Below are positions 34,129 through 46,000 of a DNA stretch of 64,000 nt, piece by piece. Positions within the stretch are counted from its first letter, which is position 1. The number at the start of each line of letters is the position of its first letter. Position numbers and translations under genes: made by a program. This DNA is from Gloeopeniophorella convolvens (taxonomy: Eukaryota > Basidiomycota > Agaricomycetes > Russulales), in the NCBI GenBank assembly GCA_022496205.1, contig WTXD01000067.1:62001-126000 (forward strand). The letters run 5' to 3'. A model generated the notes under the pieces. It ran no database searches. It was not told the origin of the DNA and saw only the letters and a list, made by a program, of their open reading frames with translations.

Positions 34129-37100
34129 ATGTGGACTTCGGATGCCCAAGTTGCATTTCTGTGGGGACAGGTTGACGACTATCGCAGGTTCCAAGGCAAG
34201 AAGAAAGTCAAGGACTTCTGGCCGGTGCTGTACCAGGAATGGTTCAAGGTGTGGCCTGAAACCGAGAACAACTCGGGTTCTAAGCCTATTCAACAAGTAA
34301 GCCAATCTCTCGGGAGCGTAGGGTAGTGAGACTTACAAAACTTCACAGCGCTTGCGCGAGTGGTTCAACAACCACGGACGCAGGGGTGGTACGCGGATGT
34401 TGGCAGCTGCCCCTTCGGAGTCGGACGACGGAGGTAGCGACGGAACGCCGTTGGCTTCGGAGTCGCTCGCCGGCTTAATCAGCTTTCAAAGTGAGGAAGG
34501 CGAGGTTGACGGCCCACTGAGCGCGAACACCACTCAGGCCGCAGGAGCTTCCCAGGTGAGGGAGGCACGCAAGAAGAGGAGGGGTAAGAGCCGCAGACAG
34601 TTCCTGGATCTGTCAGGGAAGAAAAGGAGGAAGGATCGCATCTCTCACGCTTACATGGCAGAGTGCTGGGACGCCGATGACCTCGGCGACAAGATCCACG
34701 CGGCGTACGATGAACATACCGCGGATACAACAGTCGTCAAGAAGGTTCCCTGGATCACGTTCATGAACGCGAAGGCAACGGAGCTGTGGGAGGAAGAAAA
34801 GGAGGTGGTGAAGGCGAGGGTCTTACATCGCGTGGCGGGCGAGTCGGAGAGGGACATCGTCGACGAACACAAGTTACTCACGAACCCTGAGTTCCGAGTA
34901 GAGCGGATCGCGCATCTGAAGGAACACGATGAGTTAGTACCGCGGTGTCCTCACGATCCGACAGATTCACTTACCACGTTGACAGGGCTATAAAGCTGCT
35001 CCCGAAGAGCGCTGTGATCGTGCTTGATGAGATTCGAGAGCAGACAGGCTTCGCGGCTACTTTGATCTTCGGCGGCTGCGTTCCGAGCCTGGGCGGAAGC
35101 ATCAGGACATTCGCGTCAGTCACAAACTGAAATCACTTAACAAACTACTTACCATGCGGCAGGTTCCACACCGAGCTTCCGGACAATCGCACATTCGCGA
35201 GAGGAAACATAAATTATAAGTCAGCAGTCGAGAAAGAATATCTGTCATGGATGAATATCGCATATCGTGAGTTTCGACGTTCATGGAATAGGACAGCTAC
35301 TCACGAGTTGTAGCTATGAGCGCACGGTTCTTGCGCGCGCTGCCCGGGACGGAGCACCTCCTCGAGAAGCCCCAAGAAGTTTTGCACGCTAGTAGCGCTG
35401 CCCTCGCAGGAGCGCCGGGGCGCACGGCCTCAGGTAGCCAACAAAATCCCGTCCAGACACCCGGACACCTTCAGCCGAATGGCGAACGCACCTCCATGAC
35501 CCCTGATGATACGGTAACGAAGATATCATCGGGCAATAAGGGAAAAGAACGGGCCCGATCTGCTGACGAGATGTCCGGCGACGACACGAGCGACAGCAGC
35601 ACCGAAAACTCTTCGAGTAGCGATGATGAGGATTCTGACACCTCAGGCGTACCTGAGAAAGGCAAGACAGTCCGCACCCCTAATCCATACGAGCAGATCC
35701 GCCTGGACAGTATCTCCCGGAAAGAAAAGGCCTTGGAGAAGATTGAGCAGAAGCTGGGGGACAAGTTGAACCCCTTGCAAAGGAGTTCGCCTTCGGGCAA
35801 GAGGTCGAGCGAGGGACACCAAAAGTCCAAGGAGCCGCTCGCCACCAGCGACCGCGTCCTGCGTGGTCGGAAGCCTGAATCGTAAGCAGGTGATCGGATA
35901 GCAATCATACAATCACTTACCATGACGGAATCAGGACGGACCCTGCCAAGGAGAGCGATGCTGAGCGGGACGGTGCGCACGAAGAGCCCCAGGCGGATTG
36001 CCAGAAGGCCGGCGGTGGCGTCATCGAGGAGCCGAACAGCGCTGCACCTTCCCAAGCTCGCGCGTCTCCAATCAGCCAGGTGACTCTCAATCGTGTCAAC
36101 AAGGAGACTCATGCGCATGGAGGAGACTCAGCTGATGTTGCGGTCCCTCGCGACAGCGAAGGCCCCGGAGATCTCGCCGCTGACAAGTTGGTACTTCATG
36201 GCGCCGATGAGGATACGACGGAACTTGTCGCTCAATCTCAGAGAGATGCGTCGTATGAAGAGAGAGGATTCACTGACCAGCTTCCGGATGCGTCCAAGAC
36301 CCACGATGGTGAAGAGAAGGCTATGGACACGGTTGTCATCCCGGAACGCACTCTGGAGAGCGGCGCACCTGCTGTGCCGGAGGCTGGGGCTGCTGCCGCC
36401 GCCGGGCTCTCCGAGTCTGGTGGCGGGGTGCCTGCGTCTGCCGCACCTGCTGACGCGAACGCGACAGCCGCCGCCGCCGCCGCCGACGCGCCGGGCGTCG
36501 ATGACAAGAAGTGGCCTCCGTGGTTCCGAGAAGCCTGCGAATTCCTCCGCTCGCAGTCGAGTGACGACCGCTGGCAAGCGATGCTCACGCGGTGGGTCGC
36601 CTTCGAAACGAACCTAGGGTTCGCTGATGGAAAGGTAAGCAAGTCAGCAAGGCTGCCGAGAAACAAACTCATCTTTCCAAGGCGAAGAAGTATCGCCTCA
36701 ATGCTACAGCGCGGCCCGACCAGTTTCACTGGTGGCAGAGCCGCGCGCGCGGATACGAAAACCTGCCGCCCGACTTCGGAAAGCCGTCCGAGTATGCCGC
36801 TGCCGTCAAGACGTTCTACATCAGGCTCCAGCCGGACGCGCGCGGTAGTACTTGGCCCCTGGCGCGAGAGGCTTGCGACTCGAGCGACTGGAGCGAGTTG
36901 AACAAGGGGGGTAAGAAGGGGGTCTTGACGATCCTCATCTTGCTCGCCTGGTGGCAGGGACTTGAGCAGACAAAGAAGGAGAGGCAGGGCCTGGATGAGG
37001 TGGTTGACGACGTCTCGTGGATCCTCGACCAATTGCTCGCGGTAGAGCGAGGTGGGAAACGCTCGCGTGAGGAAGACGACTCGGATCCGACACCGAGCAA

Positions 37101-37174
37101 ACGGTGCGTTGTTCCTTGCGTTGCCGCTATCAGCCGCTCACATTATGTAATCTGCCAGCGCACGCCTCCGCTGA
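34129..37174 (+). CDS. KDZ-associated partner protein of the CxC2 element
   Basis: Exons: 34129-34296, 34349-34944, about 34986-35103, about 35164-35263, about 35310-35880, about 35935-36633, about 36682-37105 and 37159-37174. All phases agree and the frame ends KRARLR-stop. The N-terminus has VKDFWPVLYQEWF and RLREWFNNHGRRG, typical of this uncharacterised basidiomycete family. Next come a basic KKRRGKSRRQ segment and a helical VPWITFMNAKATELWEEEKE block. The core is TGFAATLIFGGCVPSLGGS. A long acidic, Ser- and Ala-rich middle follows. The C-terminal domain is WPPWFREACEFLRSQSSDDR, WVAFETNLGF and LAWWQGLEQ. The role is unknown and no catalytic motif is seen. Similar genes flank KDZ transposases in many mushrooms (established pattern). 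A function in target or TIR binding is inference. Confidence 0.75.
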
Positions 37175-37499
37175 ACCTCGACATCGACTCGGAAACCCTT
37201 CCCCAGCACTACTTGAGTGAATCCTGGCTAGAGTACACTCAGATTTCTTGAGTATGCTATAACAGGCACTATGCTATAGAATAGGGATACTTATATACAT
37301 GAAATGCGACATTGTCACATCTTTTCTGTGTGGAGCACATAAACCTAACCCTAAGCGAACCATTAAGCGAGCCACGCACTTGCACGCACCGAACCCCAAA
37401 CTGAGCTGAATTGAACAACGCAGACCGGATGGCCCGGGCCGAAATCCCAAAAGAGTACCTTTACCGGTGTAAGCTTGGGTAAGCCACAGCAACAACTCA

Positions 37500-39080
37500 A
37501 CAGTAGTATTTACTAGAGCACTGATGCCACAGCAGCACATGATAGTATTTACTATAATACTGTTTACTATGGTGCTAATAGGACTGCACTCTTTTACTAG
37601 TTTAGTGTGAAGTACTAGTACTGATATTACAGTCAATGATACACTATAGTAAACACAGTGCTACCAACAATATAGTTAACAATATACTATAGTATTTACC
37701 ATGCTGCTGACAATACAGTCAATAGAAGACTATAGTATTTACAATGCTATCAGCAATACTGTCCATGGTATACTATAGTATGTACAATGCTACCAATAAT
37801 ACAGTCAACAATATACTATAGTATTTACAATGTTATCAGCAATACAGCCAACAATATACTATAGTATTTACTATGCTGTTGACAATACAGTCAATGGTAT
37901 ACTATAGTATATAGTACAACGCTACCAACAATACAGTCAATGGTATACTATAGTATTTACAATGTTATCAGCCATACAGTTAATGGTACACTATAGTATA
38001 TACACTGCTACCAACAATACATTCAATAGTATACTATAGTATTTACTATGCTGCTGACAATATAGTCAATGGTATACTATAGTAAATACACTGCTACCAA
38101 CAATATAGTCAATGATATACTATAGTATATACAATGCTACTAGCAATATGGTCAACAGTATACTATAGTATTTATAATGCTATTAGCAATATGGTCAACA
38201 GTATACTATAGTATTTACAATGCTATTAGCAATATGGTTAACAATACTATAGTATTTACTATGCTATCAATAATATGATCAACAGTATACTATAGTATAT
38301 ACAATGCTACCAACAATACAGTCAATGGTATACTATAGTATTTACAATGCTATCAGCAATATGGTTAACAATACTATAGTATTTACTATGCTATCAACAA
38401 TACAGTCAACAATATACTCAATATACTATAGTATATACACTGCTACAAACAATATAGTCAATGATATACTATAGTATTTACTATGCTGCTAACAATATAG
38501 CTAATAGTATACTATAGTATTTACTATGCTATCAACAATACAGTCAACAATATACTATAGTATATACACTGCTACAAACAATATAGTCAATGATATACTA
38601 TAGTATTTACTATGCTGCTAACAATATAGCTAATAGTATACTATAGTATTTACTATGCTATCAACAATACAGTCAACAATATACTATAGTATATACACTG
38701 CTACAAACAATATGGTCAATGATATACTATAGTATTTACTATACTGCTAACAATATAGCTAATGGTATACTATAGTATTTACTATGCTATCAACAATACA
38801 GTCAACAATATACTATAGTATATACACTGCTACAAACAATATGGTCAATGATATACTATAGTATTTACTATGCTGCTAACAATATAGCTAATGGTATACT
38901 ATAGTATTTACTATGCTATCAACAATACAGTCAACAATATACTATAGTATTTACTATGCTATCAACAATATGGTCAACAATATACTATAGTATATACTAT
39001 GCTATCAACAATACAGTCAACAATATACTATAGTGTTTATTATGCTGCTGACAATATGGTCAATGGTATACTATAGTATA
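37500..39080. repeat. Right subterminal AT-rich satellite array (43-bp unit, inverted)
   Basis: About 30 units, mostly 43 bp, of the type ATACTATAGTATTTACTATG followed by a CTATCAACAATACAGTCAACAAT-like half. The reverse complement of the left-array unit aligns with it (ATACTATAGTA, TTACAAT, then GCTA or CTATC), so the arrays are inverted copies of one family. The 3' half of the array shows a higher-order repeat of about 120-130 bp (for example near 38510, 38635 and 38760). Confidence 0.85.
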
Positions 39081-39260
39081 TATTAGACTTCCAGTAGTAT
39101 AGTAGCATACCTATTATAAAGTTTATCAAACCACTGATAGTATAGTAGATATTGTACTATTATATTTACAATAGTACTAATGGCCTATTATATAGTATGC
39201 TAAACTTTATTATTAGAGATGCTAGTATCATGTAACTTTACTATACTATAGGCATTTATT
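39081..39260. other. AT-rich junction between array and right TIR
   Basis: Degenerate TATAGTA words, no gene. It includes an ATGCCTATAGTAT block (reverse strand) that is also present just inside the left TIR. Confidence 0.5.
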
Positions 39261-39328
39261 ATTCATGGTTAGAAAGACGAGCATAATATGAATATTACCA
39301 TGTTTTACTTTATAAAGATAGCTACCAG
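39261..39328 (-). repeat. Right terminal inverted repeat of KDZ element
   Basis: Inverse of 26033-26100. It ends TTTATAAAGATAGCTACCAG and GC-rich sequence begins directly after it. Confidence 0.9.
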
Positions 39329-40400
39329 TATTGGCCCCGCCCCGCCCTCGACCGTCCCCACTCCTCGGCTGGGCCCTCTCGCCACCTGTGCGTTCCAGAC
39401 GCGCCTCCATGCGCCCACGGCCTTCGCTGCGCTGTGCTTCTGCAGCGCCCCAAGGTGCCGGCCGCCGAGGGTTCGAAGGCCAACCAAGCGGGGCTCGAAG
39501 GCGTGCTCCTACCTAGGGCGTGGTCTCCATTGCCGACCGTATGCTGGTCGTGGAAGACAGTTGCTCTACGACGAGTCCTGGGCCGTCCTGGAGCGGCAAC
39601 CCTGCGTTGACCCCGTCGCCTTGTGGGGCTTTGAGGCGCGCGTCTGTGGCGATTTCCAGGGGCCGGGCCGTACCCCGCCGTCGCCCTCTCCCGCCGGCAC
39701 CGGTGATCTTCGCCCACCCCGTGCCCAGCGCCGCCTGCAGTCCCTCCCTTTCCCCTCGCACCCCAACGCCCAAAGACTCGGCGCTGACCACCCCAAGACC
39801 GGCTTACGCCCCGAGTCCCCTGATACCCCTCGTCGCCGCACCCCGCACAAGCGTCGCCCGCGTCGCGCACCCCCTGGCACACCGCTGAACGCACGCGGCC
39901 CGGCGTTCGTCAAGGCCGTCTCAGCTGGCCCGAGCCTCCCACGCGACTTAGCGAGTCTCGTGGACTACGGCCTCTTCGGGCCTTGCGTTCCGGAACTTGC
40001 GCGGTGCACTCTCCGCACGTCATCCGTAGCACATCACGCCGCCGTTCGGACGCCATGCCTTGGCCATACCGGGCTCAGGCTCGACCAGGATCGGCGCCGT
40101 TTGACCTGTGACCCGGGCTCGTATCTGCTCCAGCACTCTCGAACACACGCCCTTGTATCTCCGGCGCCAAGGATCCCGCTGCGCGTGGTCGTTATGCTGG
40201 CCGGCGACCCTTCCTGTGCTGCTCGAGGATGATTCGTCGGAGGGCTTGTGACGGAGCCAGTATTTCTACAGTTCCTTGGCGGTATGAGCCGTTGATTGTA
40301 TCGCGTGTGTTTGCATGACTCTGCAAAGTCGTTCCGTGAGAGGTGATCGAGTTCAAACGCGTTGTACATCGTTGAATTCGAGAGCTCAGCCTAGAGCATG
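39329..40400. other. GC-rich block right of the KDZ element
   Basis: The composition mirrors the block left of the element. Long Arg/Pro-rich frames on both strands show no motif. A 40-bp stretch at about 39518 (GTCTCCATTGCCGACC and onward) has a diverged copy at about 49500. Confidence 0.35.
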
Positions 40401-40625
40401 GCCTCACGAGTACACGGCACATGCTTGCCATCGTCAGCATCGTGTAGAAACTCGGTCACTAGCCTACCGCGAGTAGCTGACCCGTCGCGCGAGGCCGTTC
40501 GAATTCCAACTGCCCAACAACGCGGTGGCACCTCTCAAAGCCGTCACGCCCCGTGACTGTCCGATGGATCTATCAGTCGGACGACAGTTTGCGGGATTCC
40601 TTATTACGACCCAACGAATTGTACC
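40400..40625. repeat. R4 repeat, copy 1 (order permuted against 62600-62745)
   Basis: Two blocks are shared with 62600-62745: CACATGCTTGCCAT..TCAGC, then TCGTGTAGAAACTCGGTCAC (about 40428-40465), and GATGGATCTATCA with ACAGTTTGCGGGATTCC (about 40564-40600). Here the first block precedes the second. At 62.6 kb the order is reversed, although both blocks keep their orientation. Confidence 0.55.
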
Positions 40626-40629
40626 AACC

Positions 40630-41000
40630 TAGGGCCGACCATAGCACGCCACGCATGGCCCAGCCCTCGAGCAGCATGCTGCCACTACCAAGCCTTTCGC
40701 TCTGCGTGTGCTTGGCTGGTGCATGCGGCATGGGCTTGTAAAAGGCGGTGAGCCCTGCCCAAGGGCCCGTGGTGCGCCCCAGCGCGGCAAGGCGTGCGAG
40801 CACTGGCAGGAGCTGAGCGGCGCGCTTGTATTTCCGGGGACCACGACGGCAGTACGGGCTCGCGGGCTGGAGCTGGAGGGCGGCCTGCTCTGCGGGCGGA
40901 GCGCCACATCTTCCTCTTGGGATGGCGCCACCACACTCCACACTTGCGCATGTCTCTTCACCGCACGTCGCAGCCTCGCCGCACACAGTGCTACCCTCAC
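40630..41000 (-). pseudogene. Est1/SMG6-like gene fragment C, internally deleted
   Basis: Minus frames hold PAREPVLPSWSPEIQA (about 40890-40840). About 60 bp further on they hold WAGLTAFYKPMPHAP, KHTQSERLGSGSMLLEGWAM and RGVLW (40800-40640). In fragment A these two blocks are about 560 bp apart, so the exon between them (WAMMATINIG..LTFMQT) has been deleted. Frames differ between the blocks. It is clearly non-functional. Confidence 0.6.
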
Positions 41001-41127
41001 CACTGCTTCTTTCTTTCTCTGCAACGCACACCAACCTTTTGCCTGTTGGTTTGCCGGTGTCACAAGACTGTGCTCATGTGGTGTTGAGTTGACATAACTG
41101 CGTGTGATTGCGGATAGGAAACAGCGA

Positions 41128-44100
41128 TCAGTACACTACGCTTAACCTGGCCAACCTTGCTAGGTACTGCCGGAACAAAGGAATGCGGGACTCTGGCAAA
41201 CGAACCATGTGGAAGCCTCGAAGCACTGCCGTTAGAACAGCAAGCACCCATACCCCACAGTCGTAGTTGTTGTTTTGCAGCCTTTGAGTCTATGACGCCT
41301 CGCTATATTAGACGGAACCCTCTACATCAAGCGTTCGAAGCACTTACCGTGAGGAGATGAAGGTGCCAACGCTTTGCCACCGTGTCCAAACCGATATGAC
41401 AACCGTAGTCGTTGGCTACTTGTCTAAGCATCTCGACGCACGAGATCAGGGTCTTTGAGCGGGCGCAAGGCGGGAGGGGGCTCTGTCATTGTAATTCCTC
41501 GTAACACAGGGGAGTTACTTACCGAAATGTGGTCTTCCCATAGCGCAGCGTTCCCAAAACTATCAAAGCAGTGAATCTCTCCCTTGCTGAGTCTGATGAC
41601 CACCAACAGCCAGTGGTTGCAGTGGTGGATCGGCAGAATCCAGTTCTCCCGGAGCCAGTATTCGGTGTTCTGGACGTGCCGCCAGACTTCTTCGGTACTT
41701 GGTTGGCTCTCCGACTCCAGTCGCTGTGCAAGTCCGAAAACCCAAGAGGAAAAGACTGCACAGTCTGGGTTGTACGTCTGTGGCGCACCCCCTGCACCGG
41801 CTATGCGGCGCTGGAGGAGGTAAGCGCACCCGTTGATGCAGGCGTCATTGAGCCAACCCTTGGTGTCTTCTAGCCGTGCTACGTCAGAAGGAGAAAAGCT
41901 TGGGGACCTGCGACGGCTTGTGTTGTTCCCAGGCCCATCCTGGGCCTCGCTGATGGGACAGTCGGGGTCTGCCTGTGTGTCGCTGATGCGCAGTCCCTCG
42001 AGCCCGCCTAACGAGTCGTAGCGGATGTCTCTTGGGACCTCCAAAATGAGAACCACGTCGGCATGTAAAGGAGCTTGTGGGTCCTCTTCGCAAAGGGGAT
42101 GCAGGATACTGTCAGCGTCGTGCATGTGGTGGTGGCGATGCATTCCGTGAGTCGCTGATGGCGGGTGGTCTTGAAGGCGGGAGGCCCTAGAGTCACCGAC
42201 AGGCGGCCGCTGTACTGGCGCTGCTTCTATTCCTGAGTCATCAATGGGAGCTGCTATGTCAAGGATGGAGTAGGGGTCCTCATCGAGGATGTCCTCTAGC
42301 GCTAGAAGTTGGTCATCTCTGAGGTGCTCTAGCTCATCAGAGAATGCTGCTAAGAGAGGTGAGCTGCGGATCTGCTGACTCTCTGTAGGGGCGGCGTCTC
42401 TGCCAGTGTGGTCCCCCCACTCCGAGAATGCTCTTGATCCCAGAAGAAGATTCGGGGTGTTTCCAAGACAATCTGCCAGTAGGTCTTCCAGGCCATTGTT
42501 CGGGACGCTTCCTATCAATCGGCGGACTTGCTCTCCCGCCGCCGCAACCTCCGCATCGAAGTCAGCGCTTGTCACCAACGGCGTTTTCCAACGCTGCCTA
42601 AGTAGGAGGTGGAGGCGGAGCTTCTGTAGGAGGAGCTGTCTCAGCGGTGAATCTGCACGGCGTTGTGATGCTGTCAGCAGGCGTTGCCGAACATGCCGAA
42701 GCCGTCGACATACTGAGAGGATCCAGGAACGCGAGTTGAATGGCAGCAAGTTCACGGCCAAACCAAGAAATCAGATTTCTCATCTCACTTTCGAGTCGTA
42801 GCTTCTCCTCTGCCGCACGGTCCATGCGAATGACCGCGTGGATCCCCTTGCGGACGTCTTTGTCACCTAGCCAGCGAGGCACAACGCCGCCTGGTGACGG
42901 TGTGACCCACACGTCTTCATGCAAGCATGGGTCCTCACGGAGTTCTTCTAGCTTCTCAGAGAGTGTGTGAGGGATGGGAATGGTGCAGCCAGGTGTGCCA
43001 CACGCCATTTTCTCAAGGTCACGACAGTAGCCGTTGAACGTTTTGATAGCTCCCCTCAGAGCTGGCGTTCTCTTCTCTATGGCCTTTCGAGTTTGTTGAT
43101 GGATTCGAGTGCCTATCAATAGAACGGGGGTTTGTTAAGGGGCGTGCGGTGGCAACCGGGCTGTGGGCACATACCAAGGGGCTCTGCCCTTCCACCAACC
43201 GCTTGGTCCAGGCGGTCCCACTCAAAAAAACTTGCCACTGCACGCTTCCTCAAGTTTACTTTGAGGTCGCGTGCCATGAAGAGGGTGCGCAGGAAACCTG
43301 CGCTAACGCCCTCTACAACGGGGGCGTCTTTGGGGATATCTAATGAGATCTGGAGGGAGTCAATCTCCTCCACAACCTTGATTCTGGCTTCTTCCAACGA
43401 CTGCAAAGATAGTTGGATGTCTGTGGAAATGTAACCGTTCAAGGACTCCATTGCAGAGCGAGCATCGCGAGACGCCGTTTCTATGACATCAAACTTTGTC
43501 TGAAGGGAAAGTAGAGCGTCGATTTGTTTTTTGATATGAGTGGGGACATCTAGCAAACGACAATTGGAGGTTCTGTAAGTCTCAAACCAACAAACAAGTT
43601 ACTTACGAGGACGAATGCATGATTGGGAGGCCTTTTGAGACTCCCATTCCAATCGAAGGTCTGATGTGCTGATTGTCAGGCCTTGTAGCCTGTTCTCGGC
43701 TATCTCATGCTGTTTCGCAACTCCGTTGCGAAGTCGATTGGCTACCCACGAGCCAAGGCTACATCGCAGCTCTGTATTGATTGCGTTGAGTTGGCGGTCA
43801 ATGAGCCAGAGTCGTTTTGGACGCTAAAGAACCCCGTCACACGTGTATAGGCTGGTGACATGAAAGAGGCACCCACGGACGAAGATCTGGTTAAAGGAAT
43901 CAGCTTCCGGAGCTTAGACCATAGCCGTTCCACACCCTCCCCGTCAGTCAAGCCCATCCCGCACCGGAAGCGTGGGTTATAGGCCAGTTGACAGGACCAT
44001 TGGTGTCCATAAGCATGCATAGCAGAGGTGGCAAACGCAAGGCGACTTGTGACGGATTCTGGAAAGATATCGTACTACACTGCTGTCAGCACCAAATCAG

Positions 44101-46000
44101 AAGATACAAAGGGTCAAAATTTGCATGCAGGGTTGGGCTCAGCCAGTTCAGGTTGAGATTTCCTCAACAAAAGCGTCATGACTTAATTTCGCTAGGCGAG
44201 TCCTGACGCTTTTTGGTGGGGAAACCCTGAAACGACCCAGCTCCTCTCGAACAGCTGATTTCCCTAAGATATAGAAACGCACATTGTTTACAGATCGATC
44301 CACGACACAGCCAATGTCATAGAGCACCGTAACGGTTGCTTTTTGGGGAAGGAGGTTGAACAGGTGCTCAATGAGCGCTAGGGCATACTTCTGCTGCTCT
44401 CCAGGGGTATCCACGTTTGCTAAGAAAAGAGGGATGTCGTGACGACAGACTAGGGCACATAGCCCTGTGTCGTCGAAGACCTGTGAGTTTGTCTTCACTT
44501 TCTTTCCATCCGCTGCTTCGTATGTCTGCGCACACTCCTCCACCGCTTCATCTGGGGCCTTTGGGGGGCGCCTTGGGGAGTTTCGTTTACGGAGGCCAGC
44601 AACTCTGTCACCCATGGCGTCAACTTCTTCCTTAGAAATGAAGTATTGGGGCCGATAAATGAAATCCGATTCTGCAACACCCGCCCGGTGACGGTGATGG
44701 AAATTTGCATCAACAGCCACGTGGATATCACCGCCTCTGGAAACCCCAGGCATACGTAAGAAACGGACGATGTTTTGTAAGCGAACATGAAAGCAGCTTA
44801 CCCTTCTAGGCTGCACCCAAACGCGGCTTTTCCAAAGCATGCAGGGCAGCGGCGCTGCAGCAGTAGAGGACAAACGATGGAGCCAGTCAAGGCTCCCATT
44901 CGTGCGGCCAGCCGGTGGGCCGCGCGGTCAATTGCGCTCTCTACATCGAGGTCGATCCTGGTACAGAGCTGGTCGTACCATTGGATCGCTTCGGATAGGC
45001 TACGCCGAAAAGGATCCACCACCAGCCTTCCCTGACGTTGGTGAATTCGAGCTCAGAGTTCCAACACAAGCCCACTTACGGAGTCGTCGATGAACTCAAA
45101 CCCGCGCTTAGAATAGAGGGTACGCAGTGCAGCTGAGAGAGCAGTCACCGCATCACCAGACCTCTCCAGCAGAGAGAAATACAGGTCTAGAAGCGGGATG
45201 GAAACGGAGACCCGTGGCAAAGTCGGAGATGCCGGAAAATGGCCGTTCTTGACCAGCTGTGCTGCCAGGGAGTGGGTGCTGCAGAAAACGACCTCCCTGA
45301 CATCAAAGTCTGAACAGAAACCCAAGTCAAGTCAATCTCCAAAGTGATTGAAGAACGCAAGCGCTGATCACTGCTTACGATCCCAATGCAACTGTAGCAC
45401 CTTCCCCTTACGAGGTGAACAGCTTACGCTGCAACCAGAAACCCAAGGGGTAAGCGGGTCAACAACCTTCCCTGTGGAGGCATTCCTGTAGTCAAGTAGT
45501 GGCTGAGAGAGTGTCTGAAGGGTACACTCCCATTCCGCAACCAGGTCTGCACGGTTGTGGTGGCGAACCGATATAGCGGCGACCGGTTCGACTAATTCCG
45601 CCTGAGGGGTGCGACCTACACCACCCAAGTCTTCCGCATAATCAGCACCTGTGGTAGAAGCGGTGGCATTGAGGTCAGCGATGCTTGGGGTGAAAGGGGC
45701 ATCAAATCCATGAGGTTCATGCCCCAGTGGCACGGGAGATGCGTCAGGCAAAGGCCCAGTTTCAGTGACATCAGGAGTCGCATGCCGGTGAATCAACAAT
45801 TGAAGTTCTTCCTTGAGACCCCGAGAACACTGGACGTTTTGAGGGAGGTAAACCAGTTGGCGGGACTTCCCAGAGCGGCTGTTATCGCGGCGCTGGGGAG
45901 ACTGATAATGGGAGCCAAGCGGCCCTTGCACTAGCCTAGCGGCTTTCCTAGGCGGGCGATTGGGAGTTGGTGGGGCTGGATACTCCTGGATGTCATCCAT
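41128..46000 (-). CDS. CxC1 KDZ transposase fused to Ulp1-type cysteine protease
   Basis: A minus-strand frame can be followed from 46000 through about ten exons to TGA at 41128. Exon 1 (to 45379) is a Pro-rich N-terminus ending in the CxC1 region. Next come VVFCSTHSLAAQLVKNGHFP, LLERSGDAVTALSAALRTLY and CPLLLQRRCPACFG. Catalytic D is at about 44711 (VAVDANFHHRHR), then DDTGLCALVCRHDIPLFLAN, YDIGCVVDRS at about 44300, and E at about 43935 after MHAYGHQWSCQLAYNPR (GLTDGEGVERLWS). A coiled-coil region spans about 43750-42720. The C-terminal Ulp1/C48 protease has LEDTKGWLNDACING, His in IHHCNHWLLVV (about 41640), Asp in HCFDSFG (about 41575), and Gln and Cys in QNNNYDCGVWVL (Cys codon 41257-41259). 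Two short introns near 41500 and 41320 join the last exons. All seven expected active-site residues are present. Ulp1 proteases deconjugate SUMO, so the fusion may act on host sumoylation. Confidence 0.8.

Larger units (their letters stand above)
26033..39328. mobile_element. 13.3-kb CxC2-type KDZ DNA transposon, apparently complete
   Basis: The element is bounded by 68-bp terminal inverted repeats (26033-26100 and 39261-39328) that match at about 62 of 68 positions. Inside these are inverted AT-rich satellite arrays of about 1.5 kb each. The centre has three genes of normal GC content: transposase (minus), viroplasmin-like gene (minus) and partner gene (plus). Sequence outside the repeats is GC-rich on both sides, so the boundaries are sharp. 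I could not find a convincing 8-bp target-site duplication next to the repeats, as other KDZ elements have. The site may have decayed, or the true ends may be a few bases off. Confidence 0.85.

Noticed and set aside
39288..40232. 314-aa plus-strand open frame starting in the right TIR
   Set aside because: Its first codons are inside the transposon terminal repeat and the rest is GC-rich Arg/Pro sequence. An equally long frame exists on the minus strand.
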